A stretch of 9,999 nucleotides of DNA, taken from assembly GCA_948471335.1 (NCBI GenBank), contig CAOKRZ010000030.1, positions 1 through 9,999 on the forward strand. The letters are read 5' to 3'. Source of the stretch: an uncultured Christensenella sp. GTDB taxonomy: Bacteria > Bacillota > Clostridia > Christensenellales > UBA1242. Position 1 is the stretch's first letter. Every line of letters begins with the position of its first letter. The position numbers and the translations under genes are program-made. Positions 1 to 6,748 of the stretch are shown one piece after another. The notes beneath the pieces are model-generated. The model was not told the DNA's origin. It saw nothing but the letters and a program-made list of their open reading frames with translations, and did not search any database.

Positions 1-1550
1 TGCACTTCAGCTTTATTTTTTTCAGCAATATATATTTCATCGTCTTGAACTGAATACACCTCGTTTCTGACTTTTTTCTTTTCTTTCTGATCTTTAATGA
101 TATCAACTCTCACAGAAGGAAAATCTTGTTTTTTGTATGGCGCAAGTCCTTCAAGCATGGATGTGGACTTATAGTCAACCCCGACTTCGTCCTCTGTCAT
201 GATTTTTTCAAAGACTCTGTTGACAAAATTAAGCACTCCGCTATCACTTCTAAAATTCCCTTTAAGAAAAAATGCGTCACTGTCAAGACTTGAAGAAAAG
301 TCTTGAATGTCCTTTTGCATAATTTCCATGCTTGCATTTCTAAAGCCATATATCCCTTGTTTCAAATCACCAACGGCGATAAACTTTCCTTTTGAAGCAA
401 TTGGTTTAACAATCGACTCCTGAAGTGAGTTTGTGTCTTGATATTCGTCGATAAAAATATAATCATACTTTTCTTGAATGGAAGTTAAAATTTCGTCTTT
501 TTCAAGAAGTTTTTTGCAAAGCTTTTCAATGTCTGCAAAGTCAAGTCCGTCGACCTGATCTTTGATCTTTTTATAGTTTTCTAAAAAGACAATATAAAGT
601 TTTGTCAGCGCGATTGCAAGCTCTCCATTTTGCGCGCTTTTTTCAAGCTTTTCGTCTTCAACAACAAATTTATCACAAAACTTTTGTATCTTGCCAATTT
701 TATCTTTAACATCGCTTAAAAGCTTTGCTTGATTTTCATCCTTATTTTCGCCAGTCAGACTTGGAAGTCGAGGAAGCTCTAAATCACTTAATGCCGCAGC
801 TCTATCAAAAAAGTCTCCGTTTGTTTTTTTACTTGTAAAAATGTTTTCAATCTTAATCGCGCATTCATTATATTTCCCTTCTGTCTCTTCAAGCGCTTTT
901 ATTAAAAACTTATCAATGCTTGACAGTTGTTCAGTCAAATATTGATCCAAATATTTCACAGCCTTTTGATAAAACTCATTCTGCTGATTAGTTATTTTAT
1001 TGATAAGCTTTTGGCTGTCATTTTGTGACGAGAAAAAGTTATAAAGATATTCCATTGCTTCAAAAATGCTATCTTTATTTCGCCTGAACGCAAAATATAT
1101 TTTTTGATAATCCTCATCTTCTGAGAATTCTTCAATCGCCCTATCAAAGGCTTTTCTTTTATAAGTGTCTGACCTTTCGTTATCTAGGATTTGAAAATCT
1201 TGATCAAGCTGGGTTGACTCCAAGTTTCTTTTGATTATCTTTTCGCAAAAGGAGTCAATTGTTGATATGTCAGAGATTGACAAGTCGTCAATTTGCTGTG
1301 CGAGAAATTTTGACTGACCTTCTGAAAGAATTGCCTTGTTAAGTCTTTCTCTCATTTCGCCTGCTGCAGCTTTTGTAAATGTCAACACAAGAAGTCTTTT
1401 GACAGAAACTTTTTGAGTGCAAATAAGGTTTTTGATATATTCAATAAGCACCGAAGTTTTTCCACTGCCTGCTGAGGCGCTGACGATAAGGTTTTTTGAT
1501 TTGTTTTCGAGAACTTGTTTCTGCTCTTTTGTTGGGTTAAATTTACTCAT
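1..1550 (-). CDS. addA: AddA (RexA) helicase-nuclease subunit, N-terminal part, cut by the window edge
   Basis: ATP-driven UvrD/RecB-type helicase subunit of the AddAB complex, which processes double-strand DNA ends for RecA-dependent repair in the cytoplasm. My reading of the minus strand gives about 516 codons with no stop before the edge. Visible motifs: a Q-motif region (FNPTKEQ, residues 4-10), Walker A AGSGKT (27-32), motif Ia TFTKAAAGEM (56-65), ISTIDSFC (94-101), Walker B IFIDEYQDTN (365-374, D368/E369), motif III VGDLKQGIYGFRNA (393-406) and NFRS (432-435). The rest of the helicase and the C-terminal nuclease would lie to the left. The ATG at 1548-1550 overlaps the end of addB by 8 bp and has an AAGGAGG ribosome site 5 nt upstream, so translation is probably coupled. 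Motif III reads KQGIYGFR where AddA proteins usually have KQSIYRFR. Identification is very secure. Confidence 0.96.
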   Translation of the reverse strand, partial: MSKFNPTKEQKQVLENKSKNLIVSASAGSGKTSVLIEYIKNLICTQKVSVKRLLVLTFTKAAAGEMRERLNKAILSEGQSKFLAQQIDDLSISDISTIDSFCEKIIKRNLESTQLDQDFQILDNERSDTYKRKAFDRAIEEFSEDEDYQKIYFAFRRNKDSIFEAMEYLYNFFSSQNDSQKLINKITNQQNEFYQKAVKYLDQYLTEQLSSIDKFLIKALEETEGKYNECAIKIENIFTSKKTNGDFFDRAAALSDLELPRLPSLTGENKDENQAKLLSDVKDKIGKIQKFCDKFVVEDEKLEKSAQNGELAIALTKLYIVFLENYKKIKDQVDGLDFADIEKLCKKLLEKDEILTSIQEKYDYIFIDEYQDTNSLQESIVKPIASKGKFIAVGDLKQGIYGFRNASMEIMQKDIQDFSSSLDSDAFFLKGNFRSDSGVLNFVNRVFEKIMTEDEVGVDYKSTSMLEGLAPYKKQDFPSVRVDIIKDQKEKKKVRNEVYSVQDDEIYIAEKNKAEV

Positions 1551-4500
1551 CGTCGCCTCCTTCGCCGCTGAAAACTTTGGCAATATCATCTTGAGAAACG
1601 TTTTCCTTTTTGCGATATCCTTTTTCTTTGCAGTGAAGACAAATGCCAGAATATTTACAGCTCATACATGCATCTTCATCTGGCTTTGGCGCAATAAACC
1701 CAGAGCCTATCTCACTGAGGGCTTTGTTTCCCACTTCGACTGCATAGTTTTCAAAAAGAGAAAGAGGATGTTTTGCAATCGCTGAGCCTGTAAATGTCGA
1801 AGTCTTTTTCTTCGCGGTTGAGAGGGCTATCCCAACAAGGTCACTTTTGATTTTGTTATCTAAATCTTTATCAAAAAGAATAAGCGCTTCGTCATCCTTG
1901 GCTGCAAGCCCTTTCAAAATGCGGACGTCCTTGTCCAAATTTTGATAATCCCACTTCGAATCGAAATAGAATGTCCCTGCACTTTTTTTGTTAAGCTTTT
2001 GGGAAACTGCTTTTTGATAAAGGAAAAGCTGAAGTTTATCACCATAATATAGATCCTTGGCTATTCCGTCAACTCGGCCTGTTTTATAATCGATTATTCT
2101 GAAATAATCTTCAGCAACATCAATCCTGTCGACCTTTCCAACAAGAGGCAGTTTGTCATCTTTATAGTTAAGCGCAAGATTGTCTATTCTCTTTTCAACC
2201 GCAAAAGGTTTAAAATGCGATGACGCAAGCTCATACCTTATGCGTCTCAGAATAAGCTTGCACTGAGAGAAAAGAAAACTTCTAAGCGCATTTTTATCAG
2301 AAACCACTTCAAACTTTTCAATCAAGTTTTCTTCTCTCAGAACGAAGTCAAAGTTTTGCGATATGAATTTTGGAATTTCGCTCTCTGGGACATCAGACAT
2401 AACCTGCCCAAACTGTTTCACAAAAAGTTCTGACATTTTGTGGCAGACATTTCCGTTATCTCTGCCATCAAATTCTGCTGTTTCGTTTTCTTTAAGCTTC
2501 AGCCCATATCTGACAAAATGTTTGAATGGGCAAGAAAAATAATTTTCAAGTTGAGTGACTTTTGTATATCCTTTAGGGAAGAAAACTTTATCTATTTTAC
2601 CGTCAATGTATTCGCGCTCGAGGGAATATTTTTGATAATCTGGCTTTAAAACATTGCTTAAGCTTGCCACATTTCCATTGTCAATGTTTCCGCTTCGATA
2701 AAATCTTGCAATGCTGCGAAGCGCACTTTTTTTGCTGCCAAGTGCGGTCAAAAAATTGTTCTCATTTTCATTTTTTAAATCGAGGATTCTTCCTGCCGGA
2801 AGCGTTTTTGAATTAAACATCTTTGTAAGCTGATCAACAAAAAGCGGAACTTCCGTTTTCTTCCCCTCTTCGTTTATAGTCAGAAAACTTGTGAAAAGCC
2901 TTTCTTTTGCACTTGCAACAAGACAGAAAAGTTTGAAACGGCTTCTTCTGTTAAGCATTCGAATGCTTGGCTCAATTTTCTTTTTGATTTGTGCTGCCAC
3001 AATGTCATCGTCGCTTATAAGACCGTTGTCAAGAGTAACTAATGGAAGGTTTTCACAGCCCAAAATAATCAGATTTTTGTTATCGCCATAGAATGAGCTT
3101 GTCGCGTCCGCAATATATACACCATCAACAAAAGTTGGAACAGAAAGCACCTCTTTGAAAGACAAAATAAGTTTAAGCTTTTTAGAAAACTCTTTCAAAG
3201 ATATTTCATCTTCAAGACTTAAAACTATTTGACATGCTTCTAAAATGATTTCTTTTGCTTGAGAATTTATATTCTTTTCTTTTAAAAGGTTTTCTTCTTC
3301 ACAATATTGTTGCAATTTATCAAAGCCTTCTTCACTTATTGTCAAAATGCTCTCAACAGCTTTGTAAAAATTTGAAACACGAGTCGCTTTTTCCATCTCG
3401 TCAAAAATATTTGCAAGCACGCCTAGACGCGATGCAATAAATTTTTTAAACTTAATTTTCCCTTCAACGTTATATCTGCTTACACAAGAAATAAGCTCTT
3501 CCCTCTTACCGATATCCAAAAGATCACTCGAAAGAATTGCCAATATGTTCTCTTTTGAATAGTTTGAAAGCACAACGTCAAAAAACTTGAATATCAAACT
3601 TGCAAGCATTGTCTTATCAGCCGTGAGTGACTTATCCATAAAAAATGGGATGTCATGTTCTGCAAACACACGCTCAAGCAAAAGAGAATATTTATCAAGA
3701 TTTGAGCATGCAATGGTGAAGTCTTCATATCTTGCGCCATTATGTATGCTTTTTGTTATAATTTTCGCAGCCGCGCTGACCTCTTCAATTTTGCTGCTTG
3801 CCGAAAGTGGAATATAGAAGTCTTCGTCTTGCGACTCAATCGTTCCCGAGTAAAGATTTTTCAAAATCCTTTCTTGAGATGATGTTATCGTGCATTTTTC
3901 ATATTGCGCCGGAATGATTATCCCAAGGTCAGTTGCAATTTGGCCAAGCTTTGTTTGAATGTCGTCTTCATAAATGTATTCATTATTGGAAGTTAACGGC
4001 TTTGCACATGCAACGTTGACGCTTTGAGCGTTCTTTATAAGCGCACAAATAAGTTTATAGGTTTTTTCAGTGAAAGAGTCAAAACCTGCAAAATAGAAAT
4101 TTGTGTTTTGCAAAGAAAGCTCTTCCATTCGGTCGATCAAAACGTCAAGCTGTTTGTTTGCATCAACTTTATCGCCAAGCAAAGTTTGATATTCTTTATA
4201 AATAAGCCCAATGTCGTGAAACTTATTCTTGCTTAAAACAAGACTATATCTGCATTCAAGCTCTTCAGGCAAAATGTCACAGCTTTTAAGCTGCGCAATC
4301 ACTTTTTGCACTTCGTGTACAAAATTTATGTTGGTTTTCTTGAATGTCAAAAGCTCCGCTTGCACATTTTTCATTGCTTTTTCAGTCAAAATAAGCGACT
4401 GCGCATTGTTAAGTGACTCGGCTTCTATGTTAAGCTCTGAAAGATACTTGAGGCTTAGCGCATTTACGCCCATGACAGAAACATTGAAAACACTGTCCTT

Positions 4501-4656
4501 TCCCGTCTGCTCGAATACCAATTTTTCAGCTTGCAAAGAAAAACGGTCGGGCACGATTATGATATGCTCGAGCGAAATATCACTATTATCTATAGTTTTG
4601 ATCAGCGCTTTTGCAGCTTCCAAAATGGTTGGAGCGCCAACAACGTTCAGCTTCAT
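1543..4656 (-). CDS. addB: AddB (RexB) nuclease subunit of the AddAB recombination complex
   Basis: Second subunit of the end-resection helicase-nuclease; in the family it carries a RecB-type nuclease, an iron-sulfur cluster and the Chi-scanning fold. The protein is 1037 residues, slightly short of well-studied AddB proteins. The C-terminal nuclease is intact: H739, D843 in KVDRID, D856 and K858 in IIDYKTG, then Q876 and Y880. The four Fe-S cysteines are C709 (YFSCPF) and the C-X2-C-X5-C set C997/C1000/C1006. The N-terminus (KLNVVGAPTILEAAKAL) keeps the strand-helix pattern but lacks the GxxGxGK(T/S) Walker A seen in many AddB proteins, so ATP binding here is probably lost. The ATG has no ribosome site, and -10-like boxes lie just upstream, suggesting a leaderless mRNA. 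addA follows with an 8-bp overlap, the usual addB-addA order in Bacillota. Confidence 0.96.
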   Translation of the reverse strand: MKLNVVGAPTILEAAKALIKTIDNSDISLEHIIIVPDRFSLQAEKLVFEQTGKDSVFNVSVMGVNALSLKYLSELNIEAESLNNAQSLILTEKAMKNVQAELLTFKKTNINFVHEVQKVIAQLKSCDILPEELECRYSLVLSKNKFHDIGLIYKEYQTLLGDKVDANKQLDVLIDRMEELSLQNTNFYFAGFDSFTEKTYKLICALIKNAQSVNVACAKPLTSNNEYIYEDDIQTKLGQIATDLGIIIPAQYEKCTITSSQERILKNLYSGTIESQDEDFYIPLSASSKIEEVSAAAKIITKSIHNGARYEDFTIACSNLDKYSLLLERVFAEHDIPFFMDKSLTADKTMLASLIFKFFDVVLSNYSKENILAILSSDLLDIGKREELISCVSRYNVEGKIKFKKFIASRLGVLANIFDEMEKATRVSNFYKAVESILTISEEGFDKLQQYCEEENLLKEKNINSQAKEIILEACQIVLSLEDEISLKEFSKKLKLILSFKEVLSVPTFVDGVYIADATSSFYGDNKNLIILGCENLPLVTLDNGLISDDDIVAAQIKKKIEPSIRMLNRRSRFKLFCLVASAKERLFTSFLTINEEGKKTEVPLFVDQLTKMFNSKTLPAGRILDLKNENENNFLTALGSKKSALRSIARFYRSGNIDNGNVASLSNVLKPDYQKYSLEREYIDGKIDKVFFPKGYTKVTQLENYFSCPFKHFVRYGLKLKENETAEFDGRDNGNVCHKMSELFVKQFGQVMSDVPESEIPKFISQNFDFVLREENLIEKFEVVSDKNALRSFLFSQCKLILRRIRYELASSHFKPFAVEKRIDNLALNYKDDKLPLVGKVDRIDVAEDYFRIIDYKTGRVDGIAKDLYYGDKLQLFLYQKAVSQKLNKKSAGTFYFDSKWDYQNLDKDVRILKGLAAKDDEALILFDKDLDNKIKSDLVGIALSTAKKKTSTFTGSAIAKHPLSLFENYAVEVGNKALSEIGSGFIAPKPDEDACMSCKYSGICLHCKEKGYRKKENVSQDDIAKVFSGEGGDDE
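1556..1562 (-). promoter_or_regulatory. addA ribosome binding site inside addB
   Basis: AAGGAGG on the minus strand, 5 nt before the addA ATG, lies within the last codons of addB. It fixes the addA start and implies translational coupling between the two subunits. Confidence 0.85.
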
Positions 4657-4662
4657 GACTAA

Positions 4663-4673
4663 ATTTTATCATA
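4663..4673 (-). promoter_or_regulatory. Putative addB -10 region (leaderless promoter)
   Basis: The minus strand reads TATGATAAAAT directly upstream of addB. It contains TATGAT (4668-4673) and an overlapping TAAAAT (4663-4668) whose last base is 6 nt from the ATG. Either box would start RNA at or within about 5 nt of the start codon, and no ribosome site exists between. At a 17-nt spacing the -35 is poor (TTTTCT or TTTATT). The box is seen; its use is inferred. Confidence 0.5.
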
Positions 4674-4701
4674 AGTGAAAGGAAAAATAAAGAAAATTTT
4701 T

Positions 4702-4731
4702 AAAAAAGCAGAAGAGTTTATCCTCTGCTTT
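4702..4731 (-). terminator. Intrinsic terminator overlapping the stop of the Myb-like gene
   Basis: On the minus strand AAAGCAGA (4724-4731) pairs with TCTGCTTT (4705-4712), and a run of six T follows (4702-4707). The TAA stop of the upstream gene (4718-4720) falls in the loop and its last three sense codons form most of the 5' arm. It separates that gene from addB about 50 bp further on. Confidence 0.8.
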
Positions 4732-5482
4732 CTTCTTGTTGCAATTGACGCGAGCTTTTAGACAGCTTATCATTCAGCTTTTTTCTTTTATCAGTGCTGT
4801 TTTTCTCAACCAGCTGCATAAGTGAAGCATTTTCTTTTTTAAGCTTCAAGAAGTTGCTTTTAAGTTCACTGAACTCTTTTTCTTTTTTTCCAAGATCTGC
4901 AATCGCTTTTCTTAAAAGAGCATTCGAGTTTTCTTTTTCGATCTTAAATTTTTCATTCATCTCTTCGGTCGCCGTGCGTTTAACAAGCCTAACCAAACCT
5001 AAAAAAAGAGAGTTGAGATCACTTTCGCTTAACGATTCTTTCTTTTTCGTTGTAAACTTAATTATATTGCTTTTTTGAAGACTTTGTTTTGAAATAAAGT
5101 TTCGATATTTATTTTGGTATCTAAGCATTTCTCCAACATCGCCATTTGCAAGTGTGAAGCACGCCTTACGAACGCTGTAGCCATTTTCAACAAGCTCTTT
5201 AATATTCTGCATAAGCTGAGCTTCTTGCTCCTCGGAAAAATATTTGATCGAACTTTTTTTATGGTTGTTAAGATTTATTCCAAGATCTTTTTTGCGAGAC
5301 TGATCTTTCCACAGATTATCAACCTCATGATAATAATAATTCCTCACGCTGTTCGGCTGACGACTGTATTTTTGCGCATGCTCAATAAAAGCGAACTTAA
5401 GCGCCAAATTCTTTTTTTTCGCATTTTCCACACTTTGAAAAAGGTCTTTAACTTCCTCATTCTTCCAAATCCCTTTTGACAT
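4718..5482 (-). CDS. Putative DNA-binding protein with two Myb/SANT-like domains and a coiled coil (RsfA-like)
   Basis: This 254-residue protein has no signal peptide or membrane segment. Residues 4-59 resemble the Myb/SANT-like domain of RsfA, the forespore regulator of Bacillus: a tryptophan near the start (W6), three helices, and a third-helix region SRQPNSVRNYYYHEV. Residues 79-128 look like a second, diverged copy (F-S-E-E-Q-E start, GYSVRKACFTLANGD, RYQNKYR). A basic linker and the helix around 151-170 lead into a charged coiled coil at about 171-225 and a basic, Gln/Ser-rich tail. I infer a dimeric DNA binder, perhaps a transcription factor; targets are unknown. The ATG is fixed by GGAGG 6 nt upstream. 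A perfect inverted repeat sits immediately upstream of the ribosome site and could be an operator. A terminator overlaps its stop, so it is a unit separate from addB. Family assignment is by pattern only. Confidence 0.75.
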   Translation of the reverse strand: MSKGIWKNEEVKDLFQSVENAKKKNLALKFAFIEHAQKYSRQPNSVRNYYYHEVDNLWKDQSRKKDLGINLNNHKKSSIKYFSEEQEAQLMQNIKELVENGYSVRKACFTLANGDVGEMLRYQNKYRNFISKQSLQKSNIIKFTTKKKESLSESDLNSLFLGLVRLVKRTATEEMNEKFKIEKENSNALLRKAIADLGKKEKEFSELKSNFLKLKKENASLMQLVEKNSTDKRKKLNDKLSKSSRQLQQEESRG

Positions 5483-5488
5483 AACCTT

Positions 5489-5493
5489 CCTCC
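5489..5493 (-). promoter_or_regulatory. Ribosome binding site of the Myb-like gene
   Basis: GGAGG on the minus strand inside a longer AGGGAGGAAGG purine run, 6 nt before the ATG at 5480-5482. Confidence 0.85.
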
Positions 5494-5494
5494 C

Positions 5495-5522
5495 TGTCAG
5501 TAATCTTACCCAAAAACTGACA
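5495..5522. promoter_or_regulatory. Perfect 7-bp inverted repeat, possible operator
   Basis: TGTCAGT (5495-5501) and ACTGACA (5516-5522) are exact inverted copies separated by 14 bp, with arm centres 21 bp apart, about two helical turns. The repeat lies directly upstream of the ribosome site of the Myb-like gene, in the region divergent from the gene at 5629. A weak -10-like TAAGAT (minus strand, 5503-5508) lies in the spacer. The geometry fits a dimeric DNA-binding protein. Operator function is inferred; a 5' UTR hairpin is the alternative. Confidence 0.45.
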
Positions 5523-5598
5523 AGCTTAAACCAACGTTTTTTATAAAATTTAGTGAAGAGATATATCAGTTAAATTTTTCGATAAAATTCGACGTCTT

Positions 5599-5628
5599 TT
5601 GAAAAACTCTTCGCCATAAAGTTATACT
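5599..5628 (+). promoter_or_regulatory. Promoter-like TTGAAA / TATACT touching the next start codon
   Basis: TTGAAA (5599-5604) and TATACT (5623-5628) are 18 bp apart, a good housekeeping match, but TATACT ends at the base before the ATG at 5629. A normal start site would fall inside the coding region. Either the start site is unusually close, or transcription comes from further upstream, for example the TATAAA at 5542-5547, or the box is chance. Confidence 0.45.
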
Positions 5629-6507
5629 ATGAAAACATTCAAAATTCTTACATCCTATCCTTGCCTTGTCAAAAGCAAAGATCAAACTTTTGAGCTTGAC
5701 GAAAACTCTTCACTCGTCACCGAGGAAAAGCAAGTTTTGGCAATCTATCCCATTGGCAAAAGCGAAAAGTTTGCTTTCAATGTAAGCCTTTATGATCTGC
5801 GCGACAGTCAATTTTTTTGCACCGTGAAGGAAGGAGACGAAACAATAATCTATCTCGTTGACGGCCTTTTAAGTGAAAACAAAGAAGTTGTCAGCTTTGG
5901 CGGAAATTTATCTGCCAGCATTGAAGTTGGACAAGAGTCCATAACCTTTTGCAGCAAAGCTTACAAAAAAGTTGTTCAAACTGGGAAGTGGGAAAATTTT
6001 GACTGCATGAAAAAGTTTGATATCCAGATTGCTCATTTGTTTGATGAAAACAAACATTTGCTTATCGCTTTTAACGAGAAGACTGGAAAAGCCAAGCAAT
6101 TTAAAGCGCAAGAAGTTGAAATAAAAAACGACAAAATCACAATAACACAAAAGCTTGAAGATATGGCTGGGCACAATCTCGTCACAACTTTCAAGATTGA
6201 CAATGAAGGCCTCAAAAAAACTGATTGCCAGATTTCATACATTTATGACAGCCCAAGGCTTTCACGGAATAACAAAACAATCCCTTATGCATTTTTGGAA
6301 GCTGCCAAAGCTGATAACTTTTCGCTTGCATCAAAATACCTCTCACAAGACATGCATATCGATGAAGAAAATTTAAAGTCTTTCATCGGCAAACTAGACT
6401 TTTTCTTTCCACTTTCTGATAAAAAGTTTTTCGTGCAAACCGAAGGCGAAAGAAAAACTTTAACCTTTGAAATTGAAAGCAACAAGATTGTTGATATCAT
6501 AGACTAA
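5629..6507 (+). CDS. Conserved-looking protein of unknown function
   Basis: I do not recognise this 292-residue protein. It has no signal peptide, membrane segment or known catalytic motif, so it is probably cytosolic. Residues 1-115 and 150-205 look rich in short beta strands (FAFNVSLYDL, ETIIYLVDGL, KITITQKLEDM). Residues about 218-260 are helical (FLEAAKADNFSLASKYLSQDM), followed by strands to the end. The helix-then-strand tail recalls small NTF2-like proteins in which a helix is followed by YLS, but this is only a resemblance. Codon use (CTT leucine, mixed AAC/AAT) matches addAB, so it looks native. The ATG lacks a ribosome site and abuts a TATACT box; no good in-frame start follows until a TTG at codon 37. 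It is transcribed divergently from the Myb-like gene, with 146 bp between them. Confidence 0.8.
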   Translation: MKTFKILTSYPCLVKSKDQTFELDENSSLVTEEKQVLAIYPIGKSEKFAFNVSLYDLRDSQFFCTVKEGDETIIYLVDGLLSENKEVVSFGGNLSASIEVGQESITFCSKAYKKVVQTGKWENFDCMKKFDIQIAHLFDENKHLLIAFNEKTGKAKQFKAQEVEIKNDKITITQKLEDMAGHNLVTTFKIDNEGLKKTDCQISYIYDSPRLSRNNKTIPYAFLEAAKADNFSLASKYLSQDMHIDEENLKSFIGKLDFFFPLSDKKFFVQTEGERKTLTFEIESNKIVDIID

Positions 6508-6554
6508 AAACGAAATCCTTAGTTGCTTACTTTTGAAGTCAGCGGAATAACAAA
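6507..6554. repeat. Left copy of an imperfect, block-wise inverted repeat
   Basis: AAAACGAA (6507-6514), TTTGAA (6532-6537), AGC (6541-6543), AATAA (6546-6550) and AAA (6552-6554) recur at exactly the same spacing on the opposite strand at 7565-7518. I count 28 of 48 identical positions without gaps. The stretch between the first two blocks matches no better than chance. Both copies lie next to the stop codon of the flanking gene and run into a terminator hairpin. Possible mobile-element ends or a shared 3' trailer. Confidence 0.35.
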
Positions 6555-6583
6555 GAGAACTCTTGTATTTAGAGTTCTTTTTT
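6552..6583 (+). terminator. Intrinsic terminator after the gene at 5629
   Basis: GAGAACTC pairs with GAGTTCTT (with one G:T pair) around a 9-base loop at 6563-6571; outer A:T pairs lengthen the stem to 11 bp. A run of six T (6578-6583) follows. It ends the unknown gene 45 nt after its stop. Confidence 0.85.
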
Positions 6584-6599
6584 GTGGCTACTTTATGCC

Positions 6600-6653
6600 A
6601 TGAAAGGTGCTTATCTGCCGAGCGAAGCGACAGCACTTGTATAAGACAAGCAC
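6600..6653. other. GC-rich structured spacer patch
   Basis: A GC-rich patch (GCCGAGCGAAGCGACAGC, 6618-6635) lies in AT-rich surroundings. Arms that can pair: GTGCT (6607-6611) with AGCAC (6632-6636), CTTGT (6636-6640) with ACAAG (6646-6650), or alternatively GTGCTT (6607-6612) with AAGCAC (6648-6653). It sits between a terminator and a promoter, so it has no obvious transcript. It may be the remnant of a dispersed repeat. Confidence 0.35.
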
Positions 6654-6698
6654 ACTCCTAAATGCCAAATTGAATATTTGCTGAATGCTTATTTTTAA

Positions 6699-6727
6699 TA
6701 TACAATTTAAGTTATATTTGCTATAAT
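6699..6727 (+). promoter_or_regulatory. Extended -10 promoter of the amidotransferase gene
   Basis: TGCTATAAT gives a perfect -10 (6722-6727) with an upstream TG (6719-6720). At 17 bp spacing the -35 is TATACA (6699-6704, four of six consensus bases). The start site should be near 6734, leaving a leader of about 15 nt that just includes the ribosome site AGGAG (6737-6741). Confidence 0.75.
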
Positions 6728-6748
6728 AAACATGTTAGGAGAAATCTT

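Larger units (their letters stand above)
6508..6748. other. Non-coding gap before the amidotransferase gene
   Basis: This 241-bp gap contains no convincing gene. In order it holds the left copy of the inverted sequence blocks, a terminator, a GC-rich structured patch and the promoter of the next gene. The only ORF is 14 codons (6600-6644), with no ribosome site. Confidence 0.7.

Noticed and set aside
1417..1785. 122-codon plus-strand ORF across the addB/addA junction
   Set aside because: Opposite both the addA Walker A region and the addB Fe-S region; hydrophobic antisense artefact with no start signals.
4229..4678. 149-codon plus-strand ORF antisense to addB
   Set aside because: It lies opposite the well-supported N-terminus of AddB, has no ribosome site, and its composition (Ser/Phe/Leu-rich) is what the antisense of a Lys/Glu-rich gene gives.
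5114..5479. 121-codon plus-strand ORF opposite the Myb-like gene
   Set aside because: Phe/Ile-rich shadow of a charged protein; no ribosome site or promoter.
6600..6644. 14-codon ORF as a leader peptide for the amidotransferase gene
   Set aside because: No ribosome site, and the amidotransferase promoter lies downstream of it, so it would not be on the same transcript.
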